Part shown: piece after piece, positions 53,678-63,662 of the stretch
Layout of the letters: every line of letters starts with the position of its first letter
Numbering within the stretch: the first letter of the stretch is position 1
Assembly (NCBI RefSeq): GCF_015704865.1
Contig: NZ_JADQTO010000004.1
Span: 74,755 to 138,754, forward strand
Direction of reading: 5' to 3'
Source: Actinoplanes aureus
GTDB lineage: Bacteria; Actinomycetota; Actinomycetes; Mycobacteriales; Micromonosporaceae
DNA length: 64,000 nucleotides
The notes under the pieces: model-generated
Database searches by the model: none
What the model saw: the letters and a program-made list of their open reading frames with translations, nothing else
Told to the model about the DNA's origin: nothing
Program-made: the position numbers and the translations under genes

Positions 53678-54915
53678 CAGCTCTCCTTTACCGCTGCTTG
53701 CAGCTCGCCGTCGGCGAGCCGGATCCGAAGAAGGTCGCCGGCCGCGACCTCGTCCGCGGCGCGGACGACGTGGCCGTCAGGGCGTTGCACGATCGCGTAG
53801 CCGCGTTGCAGGGTCGCCGCCGGCGACAGCGCGCGCAGCCGGGCCACGGTGTGCCGCAGGTCGTCGTCGGCGCGGCGGACCCGGTGCTCGAAGCTACGCC
53901 CGGCCCGGTCGCGCAGCGCGGTCACCTCGGCGGCGCGCTGGTCGATGAGCGACTCCGGCCGGGCCAGCACCGGCCGGGAACGCCACGCCTCGATCCGCTG
54001 CCGCTCCCGGTCGATCATGCCGAGCACCGCCCGGTCCAGCCGGGCCCGGGCGTGCTCCATCAGGCGCAGCTCGTCGGCGAGGTCCGGCACGATCCGTTTG
54101 GCCGCGTCGGTCGGGGTGGAGGCGCGCAGGTCGGCGACGTAGTCGAGCAGCGGTGTGTCGGTCTCGTGGCCGATCGCGCTGACCACCGGGGTCCGCGCAC
54201 CGAACACCGCCCGGCACAGCGCCTCGTCGGAGAACGGCAGCAGGTCCTCGACGCTGCCACCGCCCCGCGCGATCACGATGACGTCGACGGTGTCGTCGTG
54301 ATCCAGCACCTTGAGCGCGTCGATGATCTGGGGCACCGCGCCCGGACCCTGCACCAGCGCGTGCAGCACCCGGAACTCCACGGCCGGCCAGCGGCGCCGC
54401 GCGTTCATCAGCACGTCGCGCTCGGCGGCGCTGCCCTTCCCGGTGATCAGCCCGATCTTGCCGGGCAGGAACGGCAGGCGCCGCTTGCGCTCCCGGGCGA
54501 ACAGGCCCTCCGCGGCGAGCAGCCGTTTCAGCTTCTCCAGCCGGGCCAGCAGCTCACCGAGACCGACCTGGCGGATCTCGTCGGCGCGCAGGCTGAGCGT
54601 GCCCCGGTTGGGGTAGAACTCCGGCTTGGCGTGCAGGGTGACCCGAGCCCCCTCGGCCAGCTCCGGAGCCCCGGCGTCGAGCACGTCGCGGTGCGCGGTG
54701 ACGGTCAGGCTCAGATCGGCGGACGGGTCGCGCAGGGTCAGGAACACCACGCCGGAACCGGGCCGGCGGCTGATCTGCGCCACCTGCCCGTCCACCCAGA
54801 CCCAGCCGAGTTTCGCGATCCAGGCCCCGATCTTCTGGCTGACCACGCGCACCGGCCACGGCTCGTCGGGTGTGCTCTTGACCGGGCCCTTGTCAGGTTC
54901 AGTCGGCTGTGTCAC
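53677..54915 (-). CDS. xseA: Exodeoxyribonuclease VII large subunit
   Basis: 412 residues, GTG start; TAGTCT (54922-54927, reverse) is 6 nt upstream: leaderless. N-terminal OB-fold ([11 protein letters not shown]), then the catalytic domain ([59 protein letters not shown]) and a C-terminal coiled coil. With XseB it digests ssDNA from both ends and is used in repair. Confidence 0.96.
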   Translation of the reverse strand: MTQPTEPDKGPVKSTPDEPWPVRVVSQKIGAWIAKLGWVWVDGQVAQISRRPGSGVVFLTLRDPSADLSLTVTAHRDVLDAGAPELAEGARVTLHAKPEFYPNRGTLSLRADEIRQVGLGELLARLEKLKRLLAAEGLFARERKRRLPFLPGKIGLITGKGSAAERDVLMNARRRWPAVEFRVLHALVQGPGAVPQIIDALKVLDHDDTVDVIVIARGGGSVEDLLPFSDEALCRAVFGARTPVVSAIGHETDTPLLDYVADLRASTPTDAAKRIVPDLADELRLMEHARARLDRAVLGMIDRERQRIEAWRSRPVLARPESLIDQRAAEVTALRDRAGRSFEHRVRRADDDLRHTVARLRALSPAATLQRGYAIVQRPDGHVVRAADEVAAGDLLRIRLADGELQAAVKES

Positions 54916-54924
54916 CGGGCCAGA

Positions 54925-55485
54925 CTACGTAAGCCCCCCGACATTCTCGTCGGTGCGATCCGGGGTGGCGGCGTACGCGTATGCCTCGGCATGCCCGCCG
55001 TAACGGGTCAGATCGACCGGCGTACGCCGCTCCGGCATCCGCCGCTCCACCACGGCGACCAAGGTCAGCAGCACCAGTCCCACGCAGCCCCAGAAGATCA
55101 CGTCGATGACCAGGTACTTCGGGTCCACGTGCGTACCGGCCCCGGTCCCGAGGAACGGAAAGGGATAGCCGCGCCGCCGCGGGTACGCCGCCATGCAGCA
55201 CCGCGCGGACTCCGGCAGCGCGCTTAGTCCCAGTCCGGCGAGCGCCACCGGCCAGGCGACGAGATGACCGGCCCGGCTCGAGTTCAGCTTGTGCCGGGTC
55301 AGCAGGAGCACCCCGCTGACCGCCAGCACCACGTGGAAGAGCAGATACTCCGCGGTCAGCCCGCCGTCCATCTCGACGGCCAGGTCGAGCAGCCCGATGC
55401 CGAGGAAGAACCAGCCGGTCATCACCCGCAGCACGGCCGGGATCGAGGGCCACAGGCCGGCGCCGCGCGCGTCCTCGCCCCTCAT
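54925..55485 (-). CDS. Four-helix membrane protein of unknown function
   Basis: 186 residues from ATG 55485, overlapping the preceding gene's stop (ATGA). About four transmembrane helices; a CC pair and RRRGYPFPFLGTG motif lie between helices three and four. No family recognised. Together with the next entry it forms a two-gene membrane operon ending 9 nt from xseA. Confidence 0.68.
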   Translation of the reverse strand: MRGEDARGAGLWPSIPAVLRVMTGWFFLGIGLLDLAVEMDGGLTAEYLLFHVVLAVSGVLLLTRHKLNSSRAGHLVAWPVALAGLGLSALPESARCCMAAYPRRRGYPFPFLGTGAGTHVDPKYLVIDVIFWGCVGLVLLTLVAVVERRMPERRTPVDLTRYGGHAEAYAYAATPDRTDENVGGLT

Positions 55486-55967
55486 GAATCGAGTATCTCG
55501 CCCGTTCTGTCCTTTCCGCGGAGAAACCGGCCGATCACCACGGCGACGATCAGCCCGGCGTACGCCCAGACGACCAGGTCCGCGACCAGCCGCAGGACGT
55601 CGATGCCCCACCCGTCGGCCTCGGCCAGCAGCCGCGCCTGGCCGGGGTCGTCGGCCACCGCACCGCGATACAGCCACGCGAACGGCCAGCCCCGGTCCTC
55701 GGACCAGGCGTACATGCCGCCGAGCGAGGCGGAGTGCGAGGCCAGGCCGACGACCGCCCCGGCCAGTCCGGTCACCGCGGCGACGATCCGGGCGAGGCGG
55801 GCCGGCACGCCCAGCCGATGCCAGGCCAGCAGGGCCAGCCCGCCCGCGGCGACGACCGCGCCGATGCCGACATCAGTGGCCGAATCCGTGGACAGGTTCA
55901 TCACCAGCCAGAACGTCCCGGCCAGAAAGCTCAGGGCGCCGACGGTCACCCGTTCCATGGAGGCCAT
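55482..55967 (-). CDS. Membrane protein of unknown function
   Basis: About 161 residues from ATG 55967 (55988 or 55958 are alternatives; none has a good SD). Four transmembrane helices; conserved-looking GGMYAWSEDRGWPFAWLYRG segment between helices three and four. First gene of a coupled pair divergent from ispH. Family not recognised. Confidence 0.65.
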   Translation of the reverse strand: MASMERVTVGALSFLAGTFWLVMNLSTDSATDVGIGAVVAAGGLALLAWHRLGVPARLARIVAAVTGLAGAVVGLASHSASLGGMYAWSEDRGWPFAWLYRGAVADDPGQARLLAEADGWGIDVLRLVADLVVWAYAGLIVAVVIGRFLRGKDRTGEILDS

Positions 55968-56055
55968 GTGGTGAGTTTCACCGATCATCGCAAGCCGCCG
56001 TGTGGTGCTGATCGCAGAGAAGCGGCCGGGGGAACCGGCCACGTACCATGGCCGG

Positions 56056-57030
56056 GTGACTGAACCTCGTAAGCGGGTGTTGCTCGCCAAGCCGCGTGGC
56101 TACTGCGCCGGCGTCGACCGCGCTGTGCAGACCGTCGAGGAGGCGCTGAAGCTCTACGGCGCCCCGGTCTACGTGCGCAAGCAGATCGTGCACAACAAGC
56201 ACGTGGTGAACACGCTTGAAGCCCGCGGGGCGATCTTCGTCGAGGAGAACTACGAGGTGCCCGAGGGCGCCACCGTGGTCTTCTCCGCGCACGGCGTGGC
56301 CCCCGAGGTGCACGAGCAGGCGCGCGAGCGCAACCTCAAGGCGATCGACGCCACCTGCCCGCTGGTGACCAAGGTCCACCACGAGGCCAAGCGGTTCGCC
56401 GCCGAGGACTACGACATCCTGCTCATCGGCCACGAGGGGCACGAAGAGGTCATCGGCACCTCCGGCGAGGCTCCCGCGCACATCCAGCTCGTCGACGGCC
56501 CCGACGATGTGGACAACGTCGTGGTCCGCGACCCGGCCAAGGTCGTCTGGCTGTCACAGACCACCCTCTCGGTCGACGAGACGATGGAGACCGTCGCCCG
56601 GCTCAAGACCCGGCTGCCGCTGCTCCAGTCCCCGCCCAGCGATGACATCTGCTACGCCACGTCCAACCGGCAGCACGTGATCAAGGAGATCGCCCCGGAC
56701 TGCGACGTGGTGATCGTGGTCGGTTCGACCAACTCGTCGAACTCGGTGCGCCTGGTCGAGGTCGCCCTCGGCGCCGGTGCCCGGGCCGGGCACCTCGTCG
56801 ACTACGCGTCCGAGATCAAGGACGAGTGGCTGGAGGGCGCCACCACGGTCGGCGTCTCGTCCGGTGCGAGCGTCCCGGACGACCTGGTCATGGAGGTGCT
56901 GGCGCACCTCGCTTCACGCGGCTTCGGCGAGGTCACCGAGTACACCACCGCTGAGGAGCGCCTGACGTTCTCCCTCCCGCAAGAGCTGCGCAGGGACATG
57001 AAGGCCGCGGCTGCGGCGAAAGCTAGCTGA
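56056..57030 (+). CDS. ispH: 4-hydroxy-3-methylbut-2-enyl diphosphate reductase
   Basis: 324 residues from GTG 56056; TACCAT (56044-56049) is 6 nt upstream: leaderless. Three iron-sulfur cysteines C17 (GYCAGVDRA), C101 (DATCPLV) and C199 (ICYATSNRQ), with EEVIGTSGE. Last step of the MEP pathway, giving IPP and DMAPP for the prenyltransferase and reductase encoded at 44-45.8 kb. The 3' end overlaps rmuC by 8 nt. Confidence 0.97.
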   Translation: MTEPRKRVLLAKPRGYCAGVDRAVQTVEEALKLYGAPVYVRKQIVHNKHVVNTLEARGAIFVEENYEVPEGATVVFSAHGVAPEVHEQARERNLKAIDATCPLVTKVHHEAKRFAAEDYDILLIGHEGHEEVIGTSGEAPAHIQLVDGPDDVDNVVVRDPAKVVWLSQTTLSVDETMETVARLKTRLPLLQSPPSDDICYATSNRQHVIKEIAPDCDVVIVVGSTNSSNSVRLVEVALGAGARAGHLVDYASEIKDEWLEGATTVGVSSGASVPDDLVMEVLAHLASRGFGEVTEYTTAEERLTFSLPQELRRDMKAAAAAKAS

Positions 57031-58156
57031 GCTCGGGCGCCTGCGGCTGGCGCGGTGTCAACTCCACCTGTACGGGCGGCGGCAGCTCGTCGTCCGCGAC
57101 GCCCATCTCGGCCAGCTTGCGGGCGCTCACCAGCACCCGCGACTCCAGCGATCCCACCGCCCGGTTGTACGCGGTGACCGCCCCGCCCAGCGCCGAACCC
57201 AGCTTGTCCACGTGGTCACCGAGGGTGGACAGCCGCCCGTACAGCTCGCGGGCCAGGCCGTGCACCGCCGCCGCGTTGCGGGTCAGCGCCTCCTGCCGCC
57301 ACGAGTAGGCGACGGTCCGCAGCATCGCGATCAGCGTGGCCGGCGTGGCCAGCACGACGTCGCGGCGGAACGCGTACTCCATCAGCGTCGGATCCCGCTG
57401 CAGCGCCGCGTCCAGGAACGGGTCGGCGGGCACGAAGAGCACCACGAAGTCCGGTGTCGAGTCGAACGCCGTCCAGTACCGCTTGCCGGACAGCGAGTCC
57501 ACATGCGCCCGCAGGTGCCGGGCGTGCTGGTCCAGGCTGGCATCACGTTCCGGCTCGTTACGGGCCTCCATCGCCGTCAGGTACGCCTCCAGCGGCGCCT
57601 TCGCGTCGACCACCACACTGCGCCCGCCGTGCAGCCGCACCACCAGGTCGGGCCGGACCCCCTGGTGATCGGTGGACGCGGTGACCTGCTCGGCGAAGTC
57701 GCAGTGCTCCAGCAGGCCGGCCGCCTCGACGACGCGCCGCAACTGGTGCTCTCCCCACCGGCCGCGCACCTGCGGGGCCCGCAGCGCGGCGACCAGCTGA
57801 CGGGTCTCCATGCGCAGCTCGCCGGAGACCACACCCATGGCCCGCACCTGTTCCCGCAACTCCGCGTACGCGTCCACCCGGTCGTGCTCGAGTTGGGCCA
57901 CCCGCTCCTCGTACCGTCGCAGGGTGTCGTGCAGCGGAGCCACCGCCCGGGCGACCGCCTCCTGCGACTGCGCGGTCGCCTCATAGGACAGTGCCCGCAG
58001 TGATTGCTCCAGCCGCTGCTCCCCGTCGCGGGCCGCCGCGAGGGTCGCCTCCAGCCGGGCGATGTCGGTGGCGGCGCGGGTGCGGGCGGCCAGCCAGCCC
58101 AGGGCGGCGCCGGCTACCAGGCAGACGAGAATCACGGCCAGTGTCGAGAAGGTCAC
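57023..58156 (-). CDS. rmuC: DNA recombination protein RmuC
   Basis: 377 residues from the second of two adjacent GTGs (58156). CAATCT lies 6 nt upstream: leaderless. An N-terminal membrane anchor ([21 protein letters not shown]) leads into a long coiled coil and the PD-(D/E)XK-like RmuC domain ([40 protein letters not shown]). It limits DNA inversions at short repeats. The following Pro-rich tail is short. Confidence 0.93.
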   Translation of the reverse strand: MTFSTLAVILVCLVAGAALGWLAARTRAATDIARLEATLAAARDGEQRLEQSLRALSYEATAQSQEAVARAVAPLHDTLRRYEERVAQLEHDRVDAYAELREQVRAMGVVSGELRMETRQLVAALRAPQVRGRWGEHQLRRVVEAAGLLEHCDFAEQVTASTDHQGVRPDLVVRLHGGRSVVVDAKAPLEAYLTAMEARNEPERDASLDQHARHLRAHVDSLSGKRYWTAFDSTPDFVVLFVPADPFLDAALQRDPTLMEYAFRRDVVLATPATLIAMLRTVAYSWRQEALTRNAAAVHGLARELYGRLSTLGDHVDKLGSALGGAVTAYNRAVGSLESRVLVSARKLAEMGVADDELPPPVQVELTPRQPQAPELS

Positions 58157-58210
58157 CACCGCAGATTGCCAGACAGGTCGTACATGACCGGCGGGGGTAC
58201 CGTGGAAAAC

Positions 58211-58903
58211 ATGACGAGCGTGTTGCTGATCGTGGCCATTGTGGCGGTGGTCGTGCTGGTCATCGCCGCGACACAGCGCACCGGCCAGGCGCGCCGGCAG
58301 ACCCAGCTCGAGGACGCGCGCGCCGAGGCGCAGCGCTGGTACGAACGGCTCGGCGGCCAGGTGATGAACCTGAGCTCCGAGGACCCGGCGGCCCGCCAGG
58401 CGCTCGCTGACGCGAGCGAGCGATACAACGCGGCCGGCGGCCAGCTTCAGCAGGCCAATACGGTACGGCAGTACGAGCTGGCCCGGGAGTCGGCGCTGGA
58501 GGGGCTCGCGTACGTGCGGGCGGCCCGGACCGCGATGGGCATCGACCCGGGCCCCGACCTGCCGCAGCTCGCCGGCTCGCAGGGCACCGGGCAGCTCACC
58601 CAGGAACGTGAGGTCACGGTGCAGGGGCACGCCTACAAGGCGGGGCCGCGGCCCGGAGCGGACACGCCGTACTACTACCCGGGCGGGCGGGTGCAGGGCC
58701 GACCGGTCCCGGCCGGGTGGTATTCGACGCCGGTGTGGAAGACGGCGCTCGGCGCGGGCGCCGGAGTGCTCGGCGGCATGCTGATCTTCGACGCGCTGTT
58801 CTCGCCGGGCTTCGGTGACTTCGGCGGTGACGTCGGTGACGTCGGTGACGCCGGCGATTTCGGCGATTTCGGCGGCGACTTTGGCGGCGACTTCGACTTC
58901 TGA
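58211..58903 (+). CDS. Membrane-anchored protein with Gly-Asp repeat tail
   Basis: 230 residues; TACCGT (58198-58203) is 7 nt upstream of the ATG: leaderless. An N-terminal transmembrane helix (VLLIVAIVAVVVLVIA), a helical domain (QAQRWYERLGGQVMNL, LADASERYNAAGGQLQQA), a Tyr/Pro stretch, a short second hydrophobic segment, and a tail of about 30 residues made of GDFGGD/GDVGD repeats, possibly Ca-binding or phase-separating. Unrecognised family. Confidence 0.7.
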   Translation: MTSVLLIVAIVAVVVLVIAATQRTGQARRQTQLEDARAEAQRWYERLGGQVMNLSSEDPAARQALADASERYNAAGGQLQQANTVRQYELARESALEGLAYVRAARTAMGIDPGPDLPQLAGSQGTGQLTQEREVTVQGHAYKAGPRPGADTPYYYPGGRVQGRPVPAGWYSTPVWKTALGAGAGVLGGMLIFDALFSPGFGDFGGDVGDVGDAGDFGDFGGDFGGDFDF

Positions 58904-58910
58904 GCCTCGT

Positions 58911-59462
58911 TCAGGCTTTGCCGGCGGCGCGCATCCGACGGTCCAGTTCCCGGCGCAGCGCCCGCGGACTCGGCCAGATCTGGGTCAGGTCGGCGGTGAA
59001 CGCCGGACCGCGCGCGGTGTCGACCAGCAGCGGCTCGCCGTGGTCGGCGTCCTGGACGGGGTGGACGCTGTCCAGGTCGGCCGGCACCACTTCGAGCACG
59101 GTGCGCAGACCGTCGCGGCGGATCACCACGGCGGCGACGTCCGGCCAGGCGAGCAGGATCGGGTCGCTGTCCTGGGCGGCCAGCTCGAGGCCGCCGGCCG
59201 AGACGCGTACCCAGGTGGGCAGCGCCGCACGCGCGGAGAGCGCGTAGGCGCCGGCCACCGTCGCGCCGATGACCACCGCCTGGAGGGCGGTGACCCACCA
59301 CGGGTCACCGGAGTCGCCGGCGATCCATCCGACGATGGGTGAGACAGCGAGATAGGCCACCATCAGTGCCGCGAACACCATGATGAAGGTCCGGGCCGGC
59401 GAGGACCGGAACAGCACCGCGTCCCGGGCCGGGGCCTCGACCTGCTCCGGTGCGATCGACAT
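58911..59462 (-). CDS. PH-like membrane protein of unknown function
   Basis: 183 residues from ATG 59462. Two transmembrane helices (TFIMVFAALMVAYLAV, WWVTALQAVVIGATVAGAYAL) followed by a beta-rich domain with VRVSAGGLELAAQDSDPILLAWPDVAAVVI, reminiscent of bacterial PH domains. Function unknown. It lies 66 nt downstream of valS and may share its transcript. Confidence 0.65.
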   Translation of the reverse strand: MSIAPEQVEAPARDAVLFRSSPARTFIMVFAALMVAYLAVSPIVGWIAGDSGDPWWVTALQAVVIGATVAGAYALSARAALPTWVRVSAGGLELAAQDSDPILLAWPDVAAVVIRRDGLRTVLEVVPADLDSVHPVQDADHGEPLLVDTARGPAFTADLTQIWPSPRALRRELDRRMRAAGKA

Positions 59463-59528
59463 ACCCCCTATGGTGGACCAACCGATGCCCCCGTCACCGG
59501 CGTTTCACCAGGTAACGGGGGCGTGCGG

Positions 59529-62066
59529 TCAGAACGCGCAGGCGATCACGAGTTCCGTGGTGCGGTCCCGGAGCAGGTCGAGCTTGGTGATCCGGCCGGC
59601 CGCCCGGAAGTCGCCGTCGATCAGCTCCAACCGGTCGAGCAGTGCCGCCGGCCCGAGCGCCTCGGCGAGCGGCACCTCGGTCTTCATGGAGACCTTCCGG
59701 TCCGACTTGGCCCGCCGGACCTGGCGCAACGCCTCACCGGCGAGGTCCAGCAGCGACGGATCGCTGTCCGGCGCGACCCTGGTCAGCTCATACTTCGTCG
59801 GCCAGGTGGCGCGGTGCACGGAACCGTAACGCCACCAGGACCAGACCTCCTCCGTCACATACGGCAGGAAGGGCGCGAACAGCCGCAACTGCACCGCCAG
59901 CCCGGCCGCGAGTGCCGCCCGGGCCGAGTCGGCGCCCGGTCCCGACCCGTAGGCCCGGTCCTTGACCAGCTCGATGTAGTCGTCGCAGAACGTCCAGAAG
60001 AACGTCTCGGCCGTCTGCAGCGCATCGGTGTGCTGGTACTGCTCGAAGGCCGTGGTCGCCTCGGTCAGCACCTCCGCCAGCCGGCCCAGCATGGCCCTGT
60101 CCAGCGGCTCGCTGACCGGCTGCCGCAGCGCCTCGGCCGCACCCAGACCGAGCGCGAACCTCGACGCGTTGAGCAACTTGGTCGCCAGCCGCCGCCCGAC
60201 CTTGAGCTGGGCCGGTTCGAACGCCAGGTCGGCACCGGGACGGCCGCTCGACGCCCAGTACCGCACCGCGTCGGAGCCGTACTGCTCCAGTAGCGCGAGC
60301 GGGGTGACCACGTCGTTCCCCTGCGACTTGGAGATCTTCTTGTGGTCGGGGTCCAGGATCCACCCGGACAGGACCGCCCGCTGCCACGGCAGCACATCGT
60401 TCAGCTGGTCGGCGCGCAGCACCGAGGAGAACAGCCAGGTCCGGATGATCTCCTGGCCCTGCGGCCGCAGGTCCATCGGGAAGACCCGGCGGTGCAGATC
60501 CTCGTCGGTGCTCCAGCCGGTGACGATCTGCGGGCTCAGCGACGACGTCGCCCAGGTGTCCATCACGTCGGGATCGGCGGTGAACCCGCCGGGCTTGTCC
60601 CGCTGTGACTCGGTGAAACCGGGCGGACACTCCGACGAAGGATCGATCGGCAGCGCCGAATCGTCCGGTATGAGAAGCTGGTCGTAATCCGGCTCGCCAG
60701 CGTCGTCGAGCCGGTACCAGACCGGGATCGGCACCCCGAAGAACCGCTGCCGGCTGATCAGCCAGTCCCCGGTCAGGCCGGTGACCCAGTGCTCAAACCG
60801 GTGGCGCATGCTGTCCGGAACCCAGTCCAGTTCCCGGCCGCGCGCCAGCAGACGATCACGCAGCTCGGGATCGCGCCCACCGTTGCGGATGAACCACTGC
60901 CGGCTGGTGACGATCTCCAGCGGCGAATCGCCCTTCTCGTAGAACTTCACCGGATGCGTGACCGGCCGCGGCTCACCCAGCAGATCGCCGGACTCCCGCA
61001 GCAACCGGACCATCTCCCGGCGGGCCGCGTTGACGGTCAAACCGGCGAAACCCTGATAGGCCGCCACCGGGACACCCGCCGGCCGGTCAGCCAGGAACCG
61101 CCCGTCCCGGCCGAGAACGACCCGGGTCTCCAGGCCGAGATCACGCCACCAGGTCACGTCGGCCAGGTCGCCGAACGTGCAGACCATCGCGATACCCGTA
61201 CCCTTGTCGGCCGCCGCCAGCGGATGCTCCCGGACCGGGACCTCCACGTCGAAGAACGGCGTCCGCACCGACGTGAGACCGGCGAACCGCGGGTCACCGG
61301 GGTGATGGACCAGAGCGACACACGCCGGCAGCAACTCCGGCCGCGTGGTGTCCACCTCGACCGGGCCGTCCGGCCCGTGGAAACGCAGCCGGTGGTACGC
61401 CCCCGGCCGCTCCCGGTCCTCCAGCTCGGCCTGCGCGACCGCGGTCCGGAAACCGACGTCCCACAGCGTCGGTGCCTCCGCCGTGTACGCCTCCCCGCGA
61501 GCCAGGTTGGCCAGGAACGCCCGCTGCGAGACAGCCCGCGCCTTGTCGCCGATCGTCGTATAAGTCAACGCCCAGTCGACGGAGAGGCCCAACCGCCGCC
61601 ACAACGCCTCGAACGCCTTCTCGTCCTCAACCGTCAACCGGCCACAGAGCTCGACGAAGTTACGCCGCGAGATCGAGACCGGCTGCTTCGGCGGGGTCGC
61701 CGCAGGCTGCCACCGCGGGTCATAGGGCAGCGTGGGATCGCAGCGGACCCCGAACAGGTTCTGCACCCGGCGCTCGGTGGGCAGCCCGTTGTCGTCCCAG
61801 CCCATCGGGTAGAAGACCGTCTTGCCGCGCATCCGCTGGAACCGGGCGACCGTGTCGGTGTGCGTGTAGGAGAAGACGTGCCCGACGTGCAACGAGCCCG
61901 ATACGGTCGGCGGAGGTGTGTCGATCGCATACACATCCGCCCGCTCCTTGGAACGGTCGAACGCGTACGTCCCCTCCTCCTGCCAGCGCGGCGCCCACTT
62001 GTCCTCGAGCCCGTCCAGTGACGGCCGCTCGGGGAGACCGTGGCGCCCGGTTCCCGTATCAGTCAT
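59529..62066 (-). CDS. valS: Valyl-tRNA synthetase
   Basis: 845 residues, ATG start; TACGCT (62074-62079, reverse) is 7 nt upstream: leaderless. Class I signatures HVGH (60-63) and KISKS (577-581), with an editing domain inserted between and an anticodon-binding C-terminus. The usual C-terminal coiled-coil arm is short or absent, as in the actinobacterial/archaeal-type ValS. Charges tRNA-Val in the cytosol. No T-box element was recognised. Confidence 0.96.
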   Translation of the reverse strand: MTDTGTGRHGLPERPSLDGLEDKWAPRWQEEGTYAFDRSKERADVYAIDTPPPTVSGSLHVGHVFSYTHTDTVARFQRMRGKTVFYPMGWDDNGLPTERRVQNLFGVRCDPTLPYDPRWQPAATPPKQPVSISRRNFVELCGRLTVEDEKAFEALWRRLGLSVDWALTYTTIGDKARAVSQRAFLANLARGEAYTAEAPTLWDVGFRTAVAQAELEDRERPGAYHRLRFHGPDGPVEVDTTRPELLPACVALVHHPGDPRFAGLTSVRTPFFDVEVPVREHPLAAADKGTGIAMVCTFGDLADVTWWRDLGLETRVVLGRDGRFLADRPAGVPVAAYQGFAGLTVNAARREMVRLLRESGDLLGEPRPVTHPVKFYEKGDSPLEIVTSRQWFIRNGGRDPELRDRLLARGRELDWVPDSMRHRFEHWVTGLTGDWLISRQRFFGVPIPVWYRLDDAGEPDYDQLLIPDDSALPIDPSSECPPGFTESQRDKPGGFTADPDVMDTWATSSLSPQIVTGWSTDEDLHRRVFPMDLRPQGQEIIRTWLFSSVLRADQLNDVLPWQRAVLSGWILDPDHKKISKSQGNDVVTPLALLEQYGSDAVRYWASSGRPGADLAFEPAQLKVGRRLATKLLNASRFALGLGAAEALRQPVSEPLDRAMLGRLAEVLTEATTAFEQYQHTDALQTAETFFWTFCDDYIELVKDRAYGSGPGADSARAALAAGLAVQLRLFAPFLPYVTEEVWSWWRYGSVHRATWPTKYELTRVAPDSDPSLLDLAGEALRQVRRAKSDRKVSMKTEVPLAEALGPAALLDRLELIDGDFRAAGRITKLDLLRDRTTELVIACAF

Positions 62067-62109
62067 GCCGGTCAGCGTAGGGCCGCCGCTTCGTTTCCGG
62101 CGAGCCTTT

Positions 62110-62790
62110 TCAGGCGGCTGTGGACAACGCTTCGGCGCTGGTCGGACGGGACAACCGGGCGCCGAGCCGGTCGATGCCGATGAGCAGCGCGCCGAGCACG
62201 GCGAAGTAGACGGCCAGCGTCAGCATCTGCACCGCCACCCCGTCGTAGCCGCCGTGCAGCGCCGGATCGAGGAACGGGTACGGATACCGGTTCGGCGCGG
62301 CGGGGAACAGGATCGCGCGGAACACCGACGTCACCCCGTACCCCAGCGGGAAGAGCAACCACAACGGAAGATCGCGCCACGGCGCCAGGCGGCGCGGCCC
62401 GAAGGCCGCCCAATCCGCCACCACCATCACCGGAACCACGTAGTGCACCAGGAACAGCGACCAGTTCGCCAACGCCGTGCCCGGATCCGGGTCGGCGAGG
62501 CCGGGCAGCGGGCTCGCCCCGTGGTTCAGGACGAAGTGCGAGATCAGGCACGTGATCAGGATCCACAGCGTGACCGGCCCGCGCAGCCGGGGCGCGGGCG
62601 CCTCGACGGTACGCCGCCGCACCATCCAGTAGAGCGCCCCGGCGAAGTAGCCCAGCACGATCAGGTTGCTCTGGCACGTGTAGAAGACGATGCGATGCTC
62701 ACCGGTCAACAGCCCGGCGGCCGCGCAGACGACGATCGCCGTCCGCCACCACAGTTGAGGCCTGAGATAGAACGGCACCGCATCCTCCAT
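62110..62790 (-). CDS. Pr6Pr-family membrane protein
   Basis: 226 residues from ATG 62790. Six or so transmembrane helices with CQSNLIVLGYF, LVHYVVPVMVVADW and PYPFLDP, matching the Pr6Pr/FAR-17a-like group (androgen-induced-gene-type hydrolases in animals; function unknown in bacteria). TACCAT about 13 nt upstream suggests a very short leader. A 20-bp inverted repeat lies in the 256-bp region upstream. Confidence 0.75.
   Translation of the reverse strand: MEDAVPFYLRPQLWWRTAIVVCAAAGLLTGEHRIVFYTCQSNLIVLGYFAGALYWMVRRRTVEAPAPRLRGPVTLWILITCLISHFVLNHGASPLPGLADPDPGTALANWSLFLVHYVVPVMVVADWAAFGPRRLAPWRDLPLWLLFPLGYGVTSVFRAILFPAAPNRYPYPFLDPALHGGYDGVAVQMLTLAVYFAVLGALLIGIDRLGARLSRPTSAEALSTAA
62119..62127. 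promoter_or_regulatory. DnaA box 9-mer
   Basis: Perfect reverse-strand TTGTCCACA inside the 3' end of the Pr6Pr gene. Confidence 0.4.
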
Positions 62791-62888
62791 GTCGCCGGGC
62801 CGATCATGGTAGGACTTCCTTCATCGGTACGCGTCATCGCGGTGTTCCCGGGACCGCCACGCGATCCGGTCAACGGCCCGGGCCGCGC

Positions 62889-62952
62889 CGCGACCGCCGG
62901 GCTCAAGCAGCTGGTCGCGGCACCTGCCCCGAGCTTCAGCCCGGCGGCCGCG
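62889..62952. repeat. Dispersed intergenic inverted-repeat element, copy 2
   Basis: 62889-62908 pairs with 62933-62952 over 18 of 20 positions; CCGCGACC/GGTCGCGG (62888-62895, 62913-62920) gives an alternative hairpin. The 20-mer matches 7002-7021 at 18 of 20. Confidence 0.5.
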
Positions 62953-63027
62953 TCACCCCCGGCCCGGCAGCCGGATCGCGCGGTGGAGGCAGCACCCCGT
63001 AGCTGGGGTTGATGACCCCGCTGACTC

Positions 63028-63046
63028 GTACTCTGAAAAAGAGTGC
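63028..63046 (-). terminator. Terminator hairpin of ogt
   Basis: A 7-bp stem including a G-U pair and AAAAA/TTTTT in the loop, immediately after the ogt stop codon. Confidence 0.45.
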
Positions 63047-63544
63047 TCAGCCGGCGGCCTCGTGCTCGAGCAGCCATGCCTTGACCGGCAGGCCCCACCG
63101 GTATCCGCCGAGCGATCCGTCCGTGCGCAGCACCCGGTGGCACGGCAGGATCAGCGCAACGGCGTTGCGTGCGCAAGCGGCTGCCGCGGCGCGGACCGCC
63201 GCCGGGCGGCCGGCCAGATCGGCATAGCGGGTGTAGGTGACCGGGTCGCCCGGCTTGATCTGCCGCATCACGTCCCACGCGTGCCGCATGAACTGGCCGT
63301 CGGTGTGCTGCTCGACCGGGACCCCGTCCAGCGCGGTCAGGTCACCGGCCAGATAGTCACGGACGGCGGCACGCACCGGGCCGACGTCGTCGTCCGCCTC
63401 CACCGGGGCGCGCAGAGCCGGATGCACCAGTCGCATCAGCTCCGGCACGTCGGCGGTGAAGCCGGCGGCACGGACGGCGCCCCCAGCGGTGGTGATCACG
63501 GTGAACGGGCCGACAGGGGTGTCCATTGTCGAATGACGAAGCAT
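63047..63544 (-). CDS. ogt: Methylated-DNA-protein-cysteine methyltransferase
   Basis: 165 residues from ATG 63544 (GGAG 7 nt upstream; longer frames rejected). The active-site PCHRV has acceptor C135; YTRYADLAGRP and GGYRWG are conserved. A suicide repair enzyme removing alkyl groups from O6-alkylguanine. Palindrome GATCGCGCGCGATC (63579-63592) and two DnaA-type 9-mers lie upstream. Probably expressed with the alkA-like gene as an alkylation-repair unit. Confidence 0.93.
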   Translation of the reverse strand: MLRHSTMDTPVGPFTVITTAGGAVRAAGFTADVPELMRLVHPALRAPVEADDDVGPVRAAVRDYLAGDLTALDGVPVEQHTDGQFMRHAWDVMRQIKPGDPVTYTRYADLAGRPAAVRAAAAACARNAVALILPCHRVLRTDGSLGGYRWGLPVKAWLLEHEAAG

Positions 63545-63578
63545 CACTTTCTCCTCACACGGGGGATCCAGCGTTGCC

Positions 63579-63592
63579 GATCGCGCGCGATC
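63579..63592. promoter_or_regulatory. 14-bp palindrome upstream of ogt
   Basis: GATCGCGCGCGATC is a perfect palindrome 35 bp before the ogt start. Confidence 0.45.
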
Positions 63593-63605
63593 TTGCGCGC
63601 AGGGC

Positions 63606-63631
63606 TGTGGACAACGCGGGAATGTGGACAA
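63606..63631. promoter_or_regulatory. Two direct DnaA-box 9-mers upstream of ogt
   Basis: TGTGGACAA at 63606-63614 and 63623-63631, both exact reverse complements of TTGTCCACA, 17 bp apart. The consensus is known from Streptomyces oriC; a role here is inferred. Confidence 0.5.
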
Positions 63632-63662
63632 CGGTCCGCGCGGGTCTCGGCGCGGGTAGGTT

